Source: Chenopodium formosanum (lineage: Eukaryota > Streptophyta > Magnoliopsida > Caryophyllales > Amaranthaceae). Taken from it: a stretch of 64,000 nt of DNA. The notes under the pieces are model-generated. The model was not told the DNA's origin and searched no databases. It saw nothing but the letters and a program-made list of their open reading frames with translations. A program made the position numbers and the translations under genes. The stretch spans positions 53,275,898 through 53,339,897 of the forward strand of contig CM044869.1 in NCBI GenBank assembly GCA_024500155.1, read 5' to 3'. Position 1 is the first letter of the stretch. The number at the start of each line of letters is the position of its first letter. This document shows, one piece after another, positions 8,836-20,056 of the stretch.

Positions 8836-11808
8836 GTTTCTATTGAGTTTGACCCGTTTGGTTTTTCTGTGAAGGTCCTTTCGACGGGGACAACTCTTAT
8901 GCGATGTGATAGCTCCGGCGACTTATATCCCCTCACCACCGCCCTCTCTCAAGCTCCTTCACCTTCAACTTTTGCTGCAATTTCTTCTTCTCTTTGGCAT
9001 GATAGACTAGGGCATCCCGGGACTAATGTTTTGCGCTCTTTAAAAGCGAACAATTTTGTGGATTGTAATAAAATTTCTAATGCTAGCATATGTACTTCTT
9101 GTCCTCTTGGAAAGCATGTTAAACTTCCCTTCTATTCTTCCATGTCTAGTACATCTATGCTATTTGACATTGTTCACAGTGACCTTTGGACCTCTCCTAA
9201 ATTAAGTACGGGAGGGCATCTTTACTATGTATTGTTTTTGGATGACTTTAGCAATTTTTTGTGGACTTTTCCTATATGCAAGAAATCTCAAGTGCATTCA
9301 TATTTTCTACAATTTCGTGCATATGCTAAAACTCAATTTGAACGTGAGATTAAATGTTTTCAATGTGACAATGGTAGAGAATATGATAATGGTCCATTCC
9401 GATCTTTTTGTGACCAAAATGGCATGACCTTCCGCTTCTCTTGCCCCCACACCTCCTCCCAAAATAGGAAAGCCGAAAGAAAAATCCGAACAATAAACAA
9501 CATGGTTCGTACTCTTCTTGCTCATTCTTCCATGCCTCCCTCCTTTTGGCACCATGCTCTACAAATGGCCACCTACTTACATAACATCCTCCCCTCTAAA
9601 ACCATTGGACTCAACTCCCCCACAAAAATCCTCTACCATAAAGATCCTTCTTACTCACATCTTAGAGTTTTCGGGTGCCTTTGCTACCCACTTTTCCCCT
9701 CTACTACTATCAATAAACTCCAAGCACGATCCACCCCTTGTGTGTTTTTGGGTTACCCTCCTAATCATCGCGGATACAAATGCTATGACATGTCCACCAA
9801 CAAAATATTCATCTCTCGTCATGTTCTTTTTGATGAGACTCAATTCCCGTTCTCAAAAATCCACACTCCCACTGCCAACACATATGAACTTCTTGAACAT
9901 GGTCTTTCCCCCACAATTCTCCATCACTTACACTCACAAAATTCTCCACCAGCAGTCCACCCCACTCCCACGGCCCAAACACAAGCCCCGGCCCAACCAA
10001 ATTTCCCCCCACCCGAAGCCCACTCTCCTCCTCTCTCACCTCACTCACGGCTCCCTCACTCTCCCACAAACGAGGCCCAGCCCGTCTCCCCTCCTCTTCC
10101 CCATGATGATGCTCCTTCTCTAAGGCCCATCTCCATTACTCAGCCCACTCCAACTCCCACTCCATCTCTTTCTCCTCAAATGGCCACTAGAAGCTCACAT
10201 GGGATATTTAAGCCCAAACGACACTTCAATCTCCACACTGCTGCTACTCCTTCTCCTCTCCCCACTAATCCTATCAAAGCACTTGGAGACCCTAATTGGA
10301 AAAATGCCATGCTTGAGGAATACAATGCTCTAATTAATAATAAGACGTGGGAGTTAGTTCCTCGTCCTCATGATGCGAATATTATTCCTTGTATGTGGCT
10401 TTATCGCCACAAGAAAGATGCTAACGCTGTTTTTGAGCGGCATAAAGCCCGTCTTGTTGTTAATGGCAGGAACCAACAGGTTGGAGTTGATTGTGATGAA
10501 ACTTTTAGCCCGGTGGTCAAACCGGCAACTATTCGCACCGTTCTCAGCATTGCCCTCTCAAAATCTTGGTCTATTCATCAAATGGACGTGAAAAATGCAT
10601 TCTTAAATGGTGATATTGAAGAGACCGTCTACATTCACCAACCACCCGGTTTTCGTGATAAAAATAAACCGGGTCATGTTTGTCTCCTCAACAAGGCTCT
10701 CTATGGTCTCAAACAAGCTCCACGAGCATGGTACCACCGATTTGCCACCTTTGTGTCCACTCTCGGGTTTATTCATAGCAAATCCGACCACTCTCTTTTC
10801 ATCTATAGTCATGGCAAACAAGTGGCATACATTCTCCTTTATGTTGATGACATAATCCTCACGGCCTCTTCCGACACTCTCCGCAAGTCCATTATGTCAA
10901 AATTAAATTCGGAGTTTGCAATGAAGGACCTTGGCAAGATTAGCTCCTTCCTTGGCATTTCGGTCATACATCATAGCAAAGGCTTATTTCTTTCTCAACA
11001 AGCCTATGCTAAAGACATCATAGCTCGGGCAAATATGTCTTCATGCAAGCCATCTACCACCCCGGTCGACACCAAGGCAAAGTTGAGTGCAAATTCCGGT
11101 CCCCCAACCGAGGACCCAACTCTTTATAGAAGCTTGGCGGGTGCTCTACAATACTTAACTTTCACACGACCCGATATCTCATATGCTGTCCAACAAGTGT
11201 GCCTTTTCATGCATGACCCACGCAAGGAACATATGCAAGCTCTTCGTCGCATATTACGGTACATACAGGGTACTTTGAAGCTCGGCCTCCACTTGTACTC
11301 CTCCTCTCTCTCAGGGCTGCTGTCCTACACCGACGCTGACTGGGGTGGCTGCCCAGACACACGTCGCTCCACCTCGGGCTATTGCGTTTTCCTTGGCGAC
11401 AACTTAATTTCTTGGTCGGCCAAACGGCAGCCCACATTGTCTCGATCAAGTGCTGAAGCCGAGTACCGTGGGGTGGCTAACGTGGTTGCCGAGTCCTGCT
11501 GGCTTCGCAACCTCCTTCTTGAACTCCGTCTCCCGATCAAGAAAGCAACGGTGGTTTATTGTGATAATGTAAGTGCGGTATACCTCACCGGTAATCCCGT
11601 CCAGCACCAACGCACTAAACACATTGAAATGGATATCCACTTCGTTCGTGAAAAGGTAACTCGGGGTCAAGTTCGCGTCCTTCACATTCCCTCTCGTTAC
11701 CAAATAGCCGATATTTTTACCAAAGGGCTGCCACAGATTTTGTTTGAAGACTTTCGTGATAGCCTCAGCGTTCGGTTACCTCCCGCTTTGACTACGGGGG
11801 TGTATTAG
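8836..11808 (+). CDS. Copia integrase, reverse transcriptase and RNase H (same frame after the TGA)
   Basis: This is the continuation of the gag-pol frame; the first ATG after the stop is at 8869. Visible in order are GAG-pre-integrase/HHCC (LWHDRLGHPG then CTSCPLGKH), the integrase core (HSDLW, CDNGREY, then QNRKAERK with the distal Glu), and the FGCLCYP/GYPPNHRGYKCYD motif. A Pro-rich linker of roughly 120 residues follows. Reverse transcriptase shows HQMDVKNAFLNGD and the catalytic YVDD near 10842-10853. RNase H shows YTDADWGGC, SSAEAEYR, YCDNVSA and a C-terminal Asp region. All catalytic residues I could check are kept. QNG, usual near the integrase Glu, is QNR here. The stop TAG (11806-11808) lies inside the first bases of the 3' LTR. 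Without readthrough or repair of the TGA, pol would not be made as part of a gag-pol product. Confidence 0.93.
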   Translation, partial: VSIEFDPFGFSVKVLSTGTTLMRCDSSGDLYPLTTALSQAPSPSTFAAISSSLWHDRLGHPGTNVLRSLKANNFVDCNKISNASICTSCPLGKHVKLPFYSSMSSTSMLFDIVHSDLWTSPKLSTGGHLYYVLFLDDFSNFLWTFPICKKSQVHSYFLQFRAYAKTQFEREIKCFQCDNGREYDNGPFRSFCDQNGMTFRFSCPHTSSQNRKAERKIRTINNMVRTLLAHSSMPPSFWHHALQMATYLHNILPSKTIGLNSPTKILYHKDPSYSHLRVFGCLCYPLFPSTTINKLQARSTPCVFLGYPPNHRGYKCYDMSTNKIFISRHVLFDETQFPFSKIHTPTANTYELLEHGLSPTILHHLHSQNSPPAVHPTPTAQTQAPAQPNFPPPEAHSPPLSPHSRLPHSPTNEAQPVSPPLPHDDAPSLRPISITQPTPTPTPSLSPQMATRSSHGIFKPKRHFNLHTAATPSPLPTNPIKALGDPNWKNAMLEEYNALINNKTWELVPRPHDANIIPCMWLYRHKKDANAVFERHKARLVVNGRNQQVGVDCDETFSPVVKPATIRTVLSIALSKSWSIHQMDVKNAFLNGDIEETVYIHQPPGFRDKNKPGHVCLLNKALYGLKQAPRAWYHRFATFVSTLGFIHSKSDHSLFIYSHGKQVAYILLYVDDIILTASSDTLRKSIMSKLNSEFAMKDLGKISSFLGISVIHHSKGLFLSQQAYAKDIIARANMSSCKPSTTPVDTKAKLSANSGPPTEDPTLYRSLAGALQYLTFTRPDISYAVQQVCLFMHDPRKEHMQALRRILRYIQGTLKLGLHLYSSSLSGLLSYTDADWGGCPDTRRSTSGYCVFLGDNLISWSAKRQPTLSRSSAEAEYRGVANVVAESCWLRNLLLELRLPIKKATVVYCDNVSAVYLTGNPVQHQRTKHIEMDIHFVREKVTRGQVRVLHIPSRYQIADIFTKGLPQILFEDFRDSLSVRLPPALTTGVY
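11796..11802 (+). other. Polypurine tract of the complete Copia element
   Basis: GGGGGTG directly precedes the 3' LTR. It overlaps the last codons of pol, which is usual for compact Copia elements. Confidence 0.8.
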
Positions 11809-11980
11809 ATACAATGTATTGTTAGATACAATGTATATATATTTCCCTAGGTTGCTTCATTAATGTTTGTATAGTATTCCCTAGAGTATATATTATTTCC
11901 TAGATTGTAATTACCTAGGATACCAATTGTATTTATACGTTGCAAATCAATGACAAAGGGAAAGGAATATCTTCCTAACA
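11803..11980 (+). repeat. 3' LTR (178 bp) of the complete Copia element
   Basis: It has the same length as 7173-7350 and no differences were found reading base by base. It ends CTAACA and is followed by the TTTAT target duplication. It contains the TAG stop codon of pol at its start. Confidence 0.95.
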
Positions 11981-11985
11981 TTTAT

Positions 11986-12896
11986 ACTACACCGTACTTT
12001 GCTTGATAGTTAAGGTAAAGTATGTCTAAGGATTTGCTTGGAGGAATACTTGTATTTCTGATGTCAAAAGGTTTTAGATGATATGCTAATTAAACCTAAT
12101 GAAGCAAGAATATTCCACTTTCCTAGGAATCCTTTAATTTGAGATTAGCTGTCTAATCGTGTCATGTGTATGAATAATGATAACGGTTGATCCTTGACGC
12201 AGACATTATTTTGCTTGAGGAAGAATATCCATAAATTGTTGTTGTATAATCTTACTTACACAACAATAAATATCAATAACGTACTTCGTATTACATTATA
12301 GCATAATCGTGAACTTAACTTGACTTTATATATTAGGTAAATTGCCCTCGACATTACCAACTACAGAGTATGACTTTGATGTAGCAAGAAGCACCATTTT
12401 TAACTTGAGTAGTAGCCAAAACAACAACACCAACTTTTACAATGAGTGCAATACGTAATATAAATGATATTGATGACCCTATAAATAAAAATAGTTGGTG
12501 CTTACTCAAATTATATATTGTTGGTGTTGTTGAAGCTAATTTTATCTTAAATTTATTGTAATGACAACATTTATCCATGTAGAGAGCAATAATTATTCAT
12601 AAGCTAATATTTTATATTTTGGTTGTAAAATTCCAAGTTATTATAATTGTATTGGTTCCTAAATGGAGGATTATAAGTATATCATAATATGATTCAAATG
12701 AGGAAGGAAAAGCATTGAATTGAATGATAAGCAATGTCTAAAATTATATAAATATTTTATTAATTCAAACAGAATACAAAATGGCCAAAAATTATCGTCC
12801 AATCACGCTCTCGATTGTGGGGTTTACAAATATAGACCCCAAAATGGAGCATCGGATTAATTAGCCAGTGAAGTAATAACACGTAACACAACGACA

Positions 12897-12943
<47 letters not shown>

Positions 12944-13120
12944 AGTTGCACACGGACATATTTTAGTATACTAAAGAACTTAGTAGTAGATGATAGAATT
13001 TGTACATCCTTCATTTTGGAAATACCCTACGTAGTCAGCCCATTAGGGCATTATATAGGTTACCTACTAAGTAGATTTAGCAGTCTCTGTTTTACGGCCT
13101 TCAATTCTAAAGAGTCGGAA
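11986..13120. other. Gene-free spacer with an imperfect palindrome and a 44-base A tract
   Basis: 12411-12540 can fold back on itself: CAACAACACCAAC near 12421 pairs with GTTGGTGTTGTTG near 12519, with weaker pairing around it. 12898-12941 is an uninterrupted A tract of 44. No gene could be supported; the open frames here are low-complexity. Confidence 0.4.
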
Positions 13121-13126
13121 TTTATT
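13121..13126 (-). terminator. Possible poly(A) signal of the GASA gene
   Basis: AATAAA on the minus strand, 26 bases past the stop codon of the GASA/snakin gene. Its position fits a near-upstream element, but plant signals are loose. Confidence 0.35.
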
Positions 13127-13151
13127 ACTATTAAGAAGAACGTGAAGGTAA

Positions 13152-14303
13152 TTAAGGGCACTTGGGGCCTCCCCTCTTGGTCTTCCAGTTGTTGTAGCAA
13201 GGACAGAGATATTTGTAACCAAAGGTACCTGGTGGAACACAAAGGCATGTTTGGCAACACTTGTTGCAAAAGAACTTGCATTCCTCGGTTTTTCGAGCTT
13301 TTGAGCACCTTTTCTTACATCGCCTTGGGCATTCTGTTCATTTTCAAATCCAAATCATATTATTAATGTAATAATTATAAAGTTCACTATAAAATTGTTA
13401 AGAATTTACTAAAGAAATAGAAATAGTGATCGTTGTTGTAACAATAAAGAAAAACTATGTGCATTTCATAAGACTATCACAAATTTATTTACTTTTGTAA
13501 TCTTGAAGGTATAAGGTCAATGTGTGACATGAATATTATTTTAGTTTTAAGGTCATTAATTAAGATACTTATGCTGTATACTTGTATCAACAAATTGGCA
13601 CTATTCTATTGGCTTTAGATTTCTATAGAAATATGTGCATGCATGTGTGAGTCATTTAATGAAATTTTAGATTAAAAAACTTTAATAATTAATCTGCATG
13701 AATATAAAATTTAAAATCATTTGTGAAGGATGTACGAAATGTAGTACAGTATAAACGGAGTAATGCATATGACTACATTTTCTTTGAATAAAACTTTTTT
13801 CTTTAGAATCATATTTGCAATCACAATATATACGTACCAGTTACCTATTACTTTAAAATCATATTCGCAATTACAATATACCTTTCCATAAAAAAAATGT
13901 AATATTATTATACGTTTGTATTATCGTTAGTTTTTTATTTGATAAAATTTACTTACATGTATCTGTTTTTATTGCGTGGTTGACATTATGACATATACCA
14001 AATGAGAAGAGCAAAAAAATTTTAATCGTGTATAACAGAACATTATATTAATTGTATTGTTTACTTACGGTAAAGCTTCAAACTCCCATTTCCGTATTGG
14101 TAATGCCTTGCGAAAGCCTAGAAATAAGACAAAACATAACGCAAAACAACCAAAAATTAGCTTGTTTGTTTTTAATTAAGAAGCTCCATTTATGTAACAA
14201 ATGCCTCAAACTAAAGAATAGGTGTAAACAAAATTACCTCAGTGGCAAGCATGGAAAGAACAAGGAGAGCCAAAAGCATAGAAAGGGCCTTCATATTGCC
14301 CAT
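13152..14303 (-). CDS. GASA/snakin family cysteine-rich secreted peptide, 3 exons, 98 residues
   Basis: The exons, all on the minus strand, are 14303-14238, 14117-14069 and 13333-13152. Both introns have GT..AG ends (GTAATTTTG..TTTCTAG and GTAAGTAAAC..TGAACAG), and the joined length is 297 bases, in frame. Exon 1 encodes a signal peptide (MGNMKALSMLLALLVLSMLA). Exon 2 gives a short variable region. Exon 3 holds the GASA domain with twelve cysteines: CPRRCKKRCS, FFCNKCCQTCLCVPPGT, CPCYNNWK, and the C-terminal GGPKCP. Spacing and ending are diagnostic of the GAST1/GASA/snakin family. These are small secreted peptides tied to gibberellin and other hormone responses, growth and antimicrobial defence. 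The second ATG (14294) is a less likely start. A TATA box lies 114 bases upstream. No lesion was seen, so it looks functional. Which family member it is cannot be settled without a search. Confidence 0.93.
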
Positions 14304-14416
14304 TTTGCTTCAAACTTAGGAAGGGATGTTTTTGAGGGAGTTTTGAAAAAAAAAATTAACTAAAGTATTTGAGCTCACTTAATGTGGAATGCCTAGGTTA
14401 GTGTTCTTAATGGAGT

Positions 14417-14424
14417 ATTTATAG
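14417..14424 (-). promoter_or_regulatory. TATA box of the GASA gene
   Basis: TATAAATA on the minus strand, 114 bases before the ATG at 14303, which leaves about 80 bases of 5' UTR. No other TATA-like site fits better. Confidence 0.6.
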
Positions 14425-14808
14425 ACTAATTAGTTGTTAATTAACTAAGTTTGGAAGCCCTATATGAACATACTATACTTTTGCATTGACTTTTAGTTAA
14501 TGGTCTTTGCTATTGACGTTAAAAGCCCATAACTGTCCTTTGATTCTCCCGCCAATATCGCTGAGCTTGTCTTGTGAAGTTGTGAGTAGTGTAACTTAGG
14601 TTAGTAACTATGTTGAAAATAATTAGGTTATCTAATCTAATTAATCATTATACAATCTAGTGTGATCAATTTACTTAAAATAAGACAACTATGACTAATT
14701 TCATATTGACTAGGGTAGCTAACGCGCGGACCATGGCTAGTTTTTTTTAGGTAGTTTATCGATCTAGCCTTATGCCATAACTTTAGTTGTTGGTAGGATT
14801 AATTTATA

Positions 14809-15426
14809 TAAACAAATATTTATAGGGCTATAAATGTAAGCACAGTATTTTTAAGAGTTCAAAAAAAAAAAAAAACAATTAACATTAATAAGGGTAAATA
14901 AGTAAATAAATATTTTAGAGTATATAATCGTCCAAACATTATTCGTAAGAGTAACTCAAACTTTTTAAAAGGTATAGGAATTAGGTATAATTATTGTATA
15001 AACCTAGACGAAGTATGTTTTAGTTGGTAAGTAAAATCATATTCAAAATCTAATTATAATTTTCATAATACCAAGTAAAATCAGTATCATTCATAGATTA
15101 ACCGTAAAGATCCATAAATTTCCACAAATAAATTCAAATGGATAAGTTGGATGCATTTTAATTTGAGGCTAAAATGGCCTTTGTCAACATGTATACCAAA
15201 AAAGAAATGATAAAAGTGATTAGATTTGAAAAATTGTTAACGTTGATACTAGGTAGGTTAAATAGGAGGCTTGTTTAGTGAAATACACAAATACACAATC
15301 CTGGAAAATTAAATATTTTAAAATATTTATTTACTTATTTATCCTTATTAATATTAATTGTTTCTTTTTTTTCAACTCTTAAAAATAGTGTGCGGACATT
15401 TATACCCCTAAAAATATTTGTTTACA
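14809..15426. repeat. Large inverted repeat / fold-back element
   Basis: About 115 bases at 14809-14923 recur in reverse orientation at 15309-15426. Both arms carry AAACAAATATTT, a short run with TATAAATG, TATTTTTAAGAGTT, an A (or T) tract, CAATTAA and AATAAATAAGTAAAT-type sequence. Weaker pairing continues outward to about 14760 and 15480. The roughly 385-base middle shows no repeat structure. No clear target duplication was found, so the class is open; a non-autonomous transposon with long inverted ends is most likely. Confidence 0.6.
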
Positions 15427-15805
15427 TATTTTCCATCATTAATTTTGTCAATGACGAACTAAATTTATGATATAAGGTCAAAGCGAAAGAGCTCCCCGAA
15501 CATGACTAGCTATGACATACACATTGAGCGTGTTAACAGCCTTAATATAGTAAAAAGAATAAGGGTTGTTCTTATGGACAAACAGTACAAGATAATCCTA
15601 ATCAATAAATAAGGTTACTCATATTAATAAAAAGGGCTACTTCCATAAACAAATATGGTCACGTTCGTAGGAGTAGTGCAACTAGCCACACACAACTACA
15701 CAAGGGTCAAGTTGCTAATTTTCATTTTTTGATTCAATATTGGTATTTATACGGCATTTTGGATATTTCTACAATAAGGAGAAAAGTTAATTTAATAAAT
15801 ATGTA

Positions 15806-15896
15806 CTTCCTCCATTTTTTTATTAGAACCCTATTTCTAACATTTATTACTCACATATTAAAGAGAAATGAAACTCTAATAAAAGGACGGAGGGAG
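15806..15896. mobile_element. Stowaway-like MITE, 91 bp
   Basis: TA flanks both sides (15804-15805 and 15897-15898). The ends CTTCCTCC and GGACGGAGGGAG are inverted repeats, with the pairing continuing into TTTTATTAGA. A second copy of identical length is at 49364-49454. TA duplication plus CTCCCTCC ends is the Stowaway (Tc1/mariner-derived) signature. Confidence 0.8.
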
Positions 15897-16149
15897 TATT
15901 TATTTCAACTTCCCTCCTATTGAAGAAACATCCTAAATTTCTCTTAACACTAATTTTCTCAAACGAACAAAAGTACTTCATTTATGATGTAACATGTTGC
16001 ATTAGTGACATCATGGCAATTAATAATTAAAATACTGTAGTAAAATAAATACCATGTTTCGCAATCCAATAGTCGCTATATCTCTTATTTTTGCGTTGAA
16101 ATTGAATTTAGTCCAAGTGCAAATTGACAAATTGTAATGTGGGCACACC

Positions 16150-16314
16150 TAGAGGTGTCAAAAGCACACCTAATCTGAAACCAATCCGAAAAATATCCGA
16201 TTTAGATTTAAACTCGTGTGGACATAATAATTTAGTATAACTCAACTTTAAAAATTGACCTAATCCGATCCGACCTTATTAGACCCGATCTGATCATCTG
16301 AACTGATACCCTTA
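16150..16314. mobile_element. hAT-type MITE, 165 bp, 8-bp target duplication GGCACACC
   Basis: GGCACACC occurs at 16142-16149 and 16315-16322. The ends TAGAGGTGTCA and, reversed, TAAGGGTATCA are inverted repeats of the hAT kind. The interior has short motifs such as AATCCGAAAA and GACCCGATCTGATC, a decayed version of the CGGGT repeats seen in the longer members at 25234 and 40093. Confidence 0.8.
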
Positions 16315-16322
16315 GGCACACC

Positions 16323-19300
16323 AAATCATATCATAAACTCCGTATGAAATAGTGCACCAACTAACAAAATACTCTCAAATCACGTTCACTATAAATGAAC
16401 ATGGCTAAACCGTCTTTGTAAAGATCTCTCGAAAGTTACTTTTGAATATACGCCACTTGAAATTATATTATACGATATACTAAAATCTTATGAAAGTTTG
16501 AAAGGCTTAAAGTAACGAAACTTGACTCATGCTTCAGATCAAAAAGTTTGCACTGAAGTTAGTGGCAAAAGCTCAATTTGCTTTTCTTGCTTTGCAAGAT
16601 GAGAAAAGGATGGGATCATTTGCAAATTGCAATAATTCAGTAATCCTAGTGTTGAATAGTATCCGTATAGAGGAATAATATTTATTTTTATCCATACTTT
16701 ATTGTTGGTTGTACTTCGTAGGAGGACTTTATATAAAAATTAAGTTACATCGTTGTTCTTGTAAGGGTTTGAAAACATGTGATTAAGGCCTGTAATCATG
16801 TAAATCGTCTCTAATCCAGTTTTATACCTACAAAGGTAATGTATGTCAACAATCCTCGGAGCTTATTTGAGAAAAATCGTTCTTATAATCAAGTCAGTTT
16901 TGTTGGATATATAGAATGACTATAAGTAGGTGTCACGTTAGGTGCCATATAGAGATGGTATGGAGTAGTAGATTCTAGACCCAACTCAGATCCATAATCC
17001 AAATTAAGTTATCACAGATATAGATCCTGAAATTTTAAACCTGATGGATTTGAGTACTATGGAGATAAAAACGGATTTGGGCACGCACGAGTTTAACCAT
17101 AATACTCATACTCGAACTCTTTTACCTGTTTTGGATTTGTTTTAAACCTAAATCCGCTTGACTCGTTGTATCTAAAAATGGATCCCATTCTTATTATTTA
17201 ACTCTATATAAGAATTTCTATCTTCAAATTTATCAAAATATAAGACGAAGTTTCAAATATTGTAAATAAGATAACTAGTTAACCAAGCTAAACGATGTTA
17301 TTGATTATAGAAGCAAAAGTTGAAAACACAATTAGCCGATCACTACTACTATAGTTGATTAAATATCTTGTAATAAGTAATTTTGTACTACTATAGTTGT
17401 ACATTTGTACTTATATTAATACGGAGTGGTCCGTATGAACAAGATGGAGATTAGAAGTTAGTTATACAACTAACATGGAGTGCAAAGTGCAAACATGTGA
17501 ATACATTTAAAGTTTAAACAAGAGTCAAATAACGTAAACATTGGAAACCGTACATTTTTCAATTGAAATTGATGGAAACATGAAAACATAATGCATGTGC
17601 TTTGCCCTACATCACATGGATCTATCCACTACTCAGTGCGTGTTCCAAGCACTACTCTCATGCCTATTTACAATTTCTTACTTATGAAATTGGAATTAAT
17701 CTTAGATGCAAGATCTAATCTATTTGCATTTTTAATCTGAATTCCAATCATTGAACTCTAGGATATTTTTACAATATAATTCATTCTATATAGATTCCCA
17801 ATTATTCAACTATTGCTTACATCCCATCCGGCGGTCGCAATTTTCTTATCCCAAATTTTTATTTTATGGCCTGGTATTTCAAATATAGGTGTTTATTTCT
17901 TTAGTATGAAGATTTAATTTTTGTAACTTAAATTAGGGAATATTGTAAGTCATACCTAACCACTCTTGACTTTTTTCTTTATACCATTAAAAACTATGTC
18001 GATAAGTGAATGCTCCGTTAATATGGGGCGAAAAATATGTACACATGACGTAACTTGACAACTAAACAAATTAGCTCATATCAACCATTTGACACTGTAA
18101 TATTCTCCGTAATTTATTCAAAGTAGTGTTTTACTTCCTTCAACTAATTCATATATATACTTGGGTTCAAGGGATAGTGTTTTAAGATATTCAATCTTGG
18201 TGCATACAAGAAAAATGTCCTTTCTCTTTCCACAAATTATATTCCAGGTCTCACATTAACTTACTATAACACATTAACACTTTTTATTTAAACTCGTCCT
18301 AATTTAACGGTCACTTTTTAAATAACATGTATCTATACATAACTACATATTGTACTGTATATCTTTAAATTTCCCCTTAAAAAAAATTTAATTTTCCACA
18401 CTCTTGTCATTAATTAAAGATGTGTCAATCATAGTTATAGAAACTATTTAGCGTTACAAAATATACACTCTTTTCTTCTTTTATGGATGTAAGCTTTCGC
18501 TTTCCCTTTTATTTGAATACAACTTTTATTTGACTGGAGGATATTTAATTATATGATAGAGTGTAAAAACTAAATTTTTAAAACTGAAAACGTAAGTATA
18601 ACATAATATAAAATGTAGATACATGTCATAAAAAATGAAGTTGTTGCAATGCTAATACGGTGTTAGAGATATAAGTGTGTCTCGATACCTAAGGAAATTG
18701 GGAAATTGTAGGGGCGATTCCAAGCGTTGTAAGCCATGAATAGCGCTAATATTTGGCTTAAATGATGCAATAATAGAGCTCTTTCGCATGCGTCAATGTA
18801 AGCGTTAGTGATGCTTTATAGCACCATAACAGATATTTTTGGAGCACTGCCAAATAAAAGCCATTTCCTTAGTATCTAGGAACTACCAAAACGTTAACAG
18901 AAGACCTCAAAATATACGAATTAACTTAAATACGTAAGATAAAGGTTTTAGGGGGCTATCTATAATCAAGACTGATCATTAATATGTACGGAGTAAATTC
19001 TATATATGATCATATTTAATTTTTGCTATTTAATTTTTTTTTTTAGTAAGGTTAGAACAATTTCAAAGGTCGATATGTAATTTTTGTAAATTAATATTTA
19101 TAAAATTTAATAAGGCAACATTTTAACTGTTCAATTTATTACTAAATTTAAACTGTTACCAACTTTATACACAATATATATAAATTTACAACACTAAAAT
19201 GTTCATTATTAGAATATGTGAAGGAGGATTGAGGAATAAACTAGTTGCTACATGTTGGTTGCATAATTGCATGTGCCTATAATATCAACTAAAAATAAAA

Positions 19301-19629
19301 CATATTCATATAAGTATATGAATAATAACTAGTACAAGTAGATCACAGATCCAGCATTTAAGGCGCCAAATCTAATGCTGTTGCTTTCTTGCTACTGCGT
19401 AAATTCATTTTCAAAGATTGAATCCTTCAACTTTGCGCTTATCTCTGTCTACAATAACTCATCCTTCTTTGACCTTTTTTTCTTGTTATCAATATGCACA
19501 ACTTGTTGCCAAATTAGAATCATCATACAAATATACGTAATTTGATTTTTAAAGCTGGGATTAGAAGATGCAAATTAGGAGCATTGATGAGGACTAAAGT
19601 GGATTAGATGTAATCAATTAAACTTAGAG

Positions 19630-19704
<75 letters not shown>

Positions 19705-19938
19705 TTCCATGTTTAAAAAAATGCTTATTTGTTTGTTTAGGAGAAAGAAATATTGTAGTATGCGTATTGTCTTAGGTTAAGATTTAGCCATGGTGAGCAA
19801 TCTAGCATTGCTACATTTTAACTTCCTCCATTTCACATTATTTATAACAAAGCACTTTGGAATGCATTTAAGAAAGAGGTTGAGTGCATAAATAATTAAA
19901 TTGGTAAACTAACTTTAACACTACAAGTTATAGCTAAT
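16323..19938. other. Gene-free spacer, 3.6 kb
   Basis: AT-rich with no frame or RNA I can support. 16930-17200 has GGATTTG/AAATCC-type motifs that may be a decayed hAT relative, but no duplication was found. It contains the 70-base T tract listed separately. Confidence 0.4.
19632..19701. repeat. 70-base T homopolymer
   Basis: An uninterrupted run of T. It could be the reversed poly(A) tail of a retroposon, but no LINE or SINE body was recognised to the right of it, where one would lie. Confidence 0.8.
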
Positions 19939-19941
19939 TTA

Positions 19942-20053
19942 GAGTTTGTTCTCTTGAGCTTAATTTCAGTTCAATTCAGCTCCAATCAGTTCAGTTTCTA
20001 ATTTCCTTCTTTCATAAACAATTCAGTTCAGTTCAATAAATCAGATTAGACCC
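19942..20053. mobile_element. Tourist-like MITE remnant, 112 bp
   Basis: TTA lies on both sides (19939-19941 and 20054-20056). The interior is made of CAGTTCAATTCAG and CAATCAGTTCAG motifs, related to the repeat unit of the Tourist-like family at 51379, 56806 and 61493. A similar stretch in the opposite sense is at about 38530-38670. The terminal inverted repeats are weak, so the call rests on the interior and the TTA. Confidence 0.4.
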
Positions 20054-20056
20054 TTA

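Larger units (their letters stand above)
7173..11980 (+). mobile_element. Complete, young Ty1/Copia retrotransposon (4808 bp)
   Basis: The element is bounded by the 5-bp target duplication TTTAT (7168-7172 and 11981-11985) and two 178-bp LTRs that read identical. Between them are a tRNA-Met-type primer binding site, gag-protease, integrase, reverse transcriptase, RNase H and a polypurine tract, in Copia order. Identical LTRs mean a recent insertion. The single visible coding lesion is a TGA at 8833-8835. LTRs this short, a total near 4.8 kb and a gag without a zinc knuckle fit the Ale/Retrofit-like group of plant Copia elements, but that lineage call is inference. The LTR ends are TATTAG and CTAACA, so the usual 5' TG is TA in both copies. 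Confidence 0.95.

Noticed and set aside
13016..13366. 116-residue open frame on the plus strand
   Set aside because: It is antisense to the GASA exon 3, whose cysteine pattern is diagnostic.
16930..17210. Possible hAT relative with AGAGATGG and CCCATTCT ends
   Set aside because: No 8-bp duplication and poor terminal pairing.
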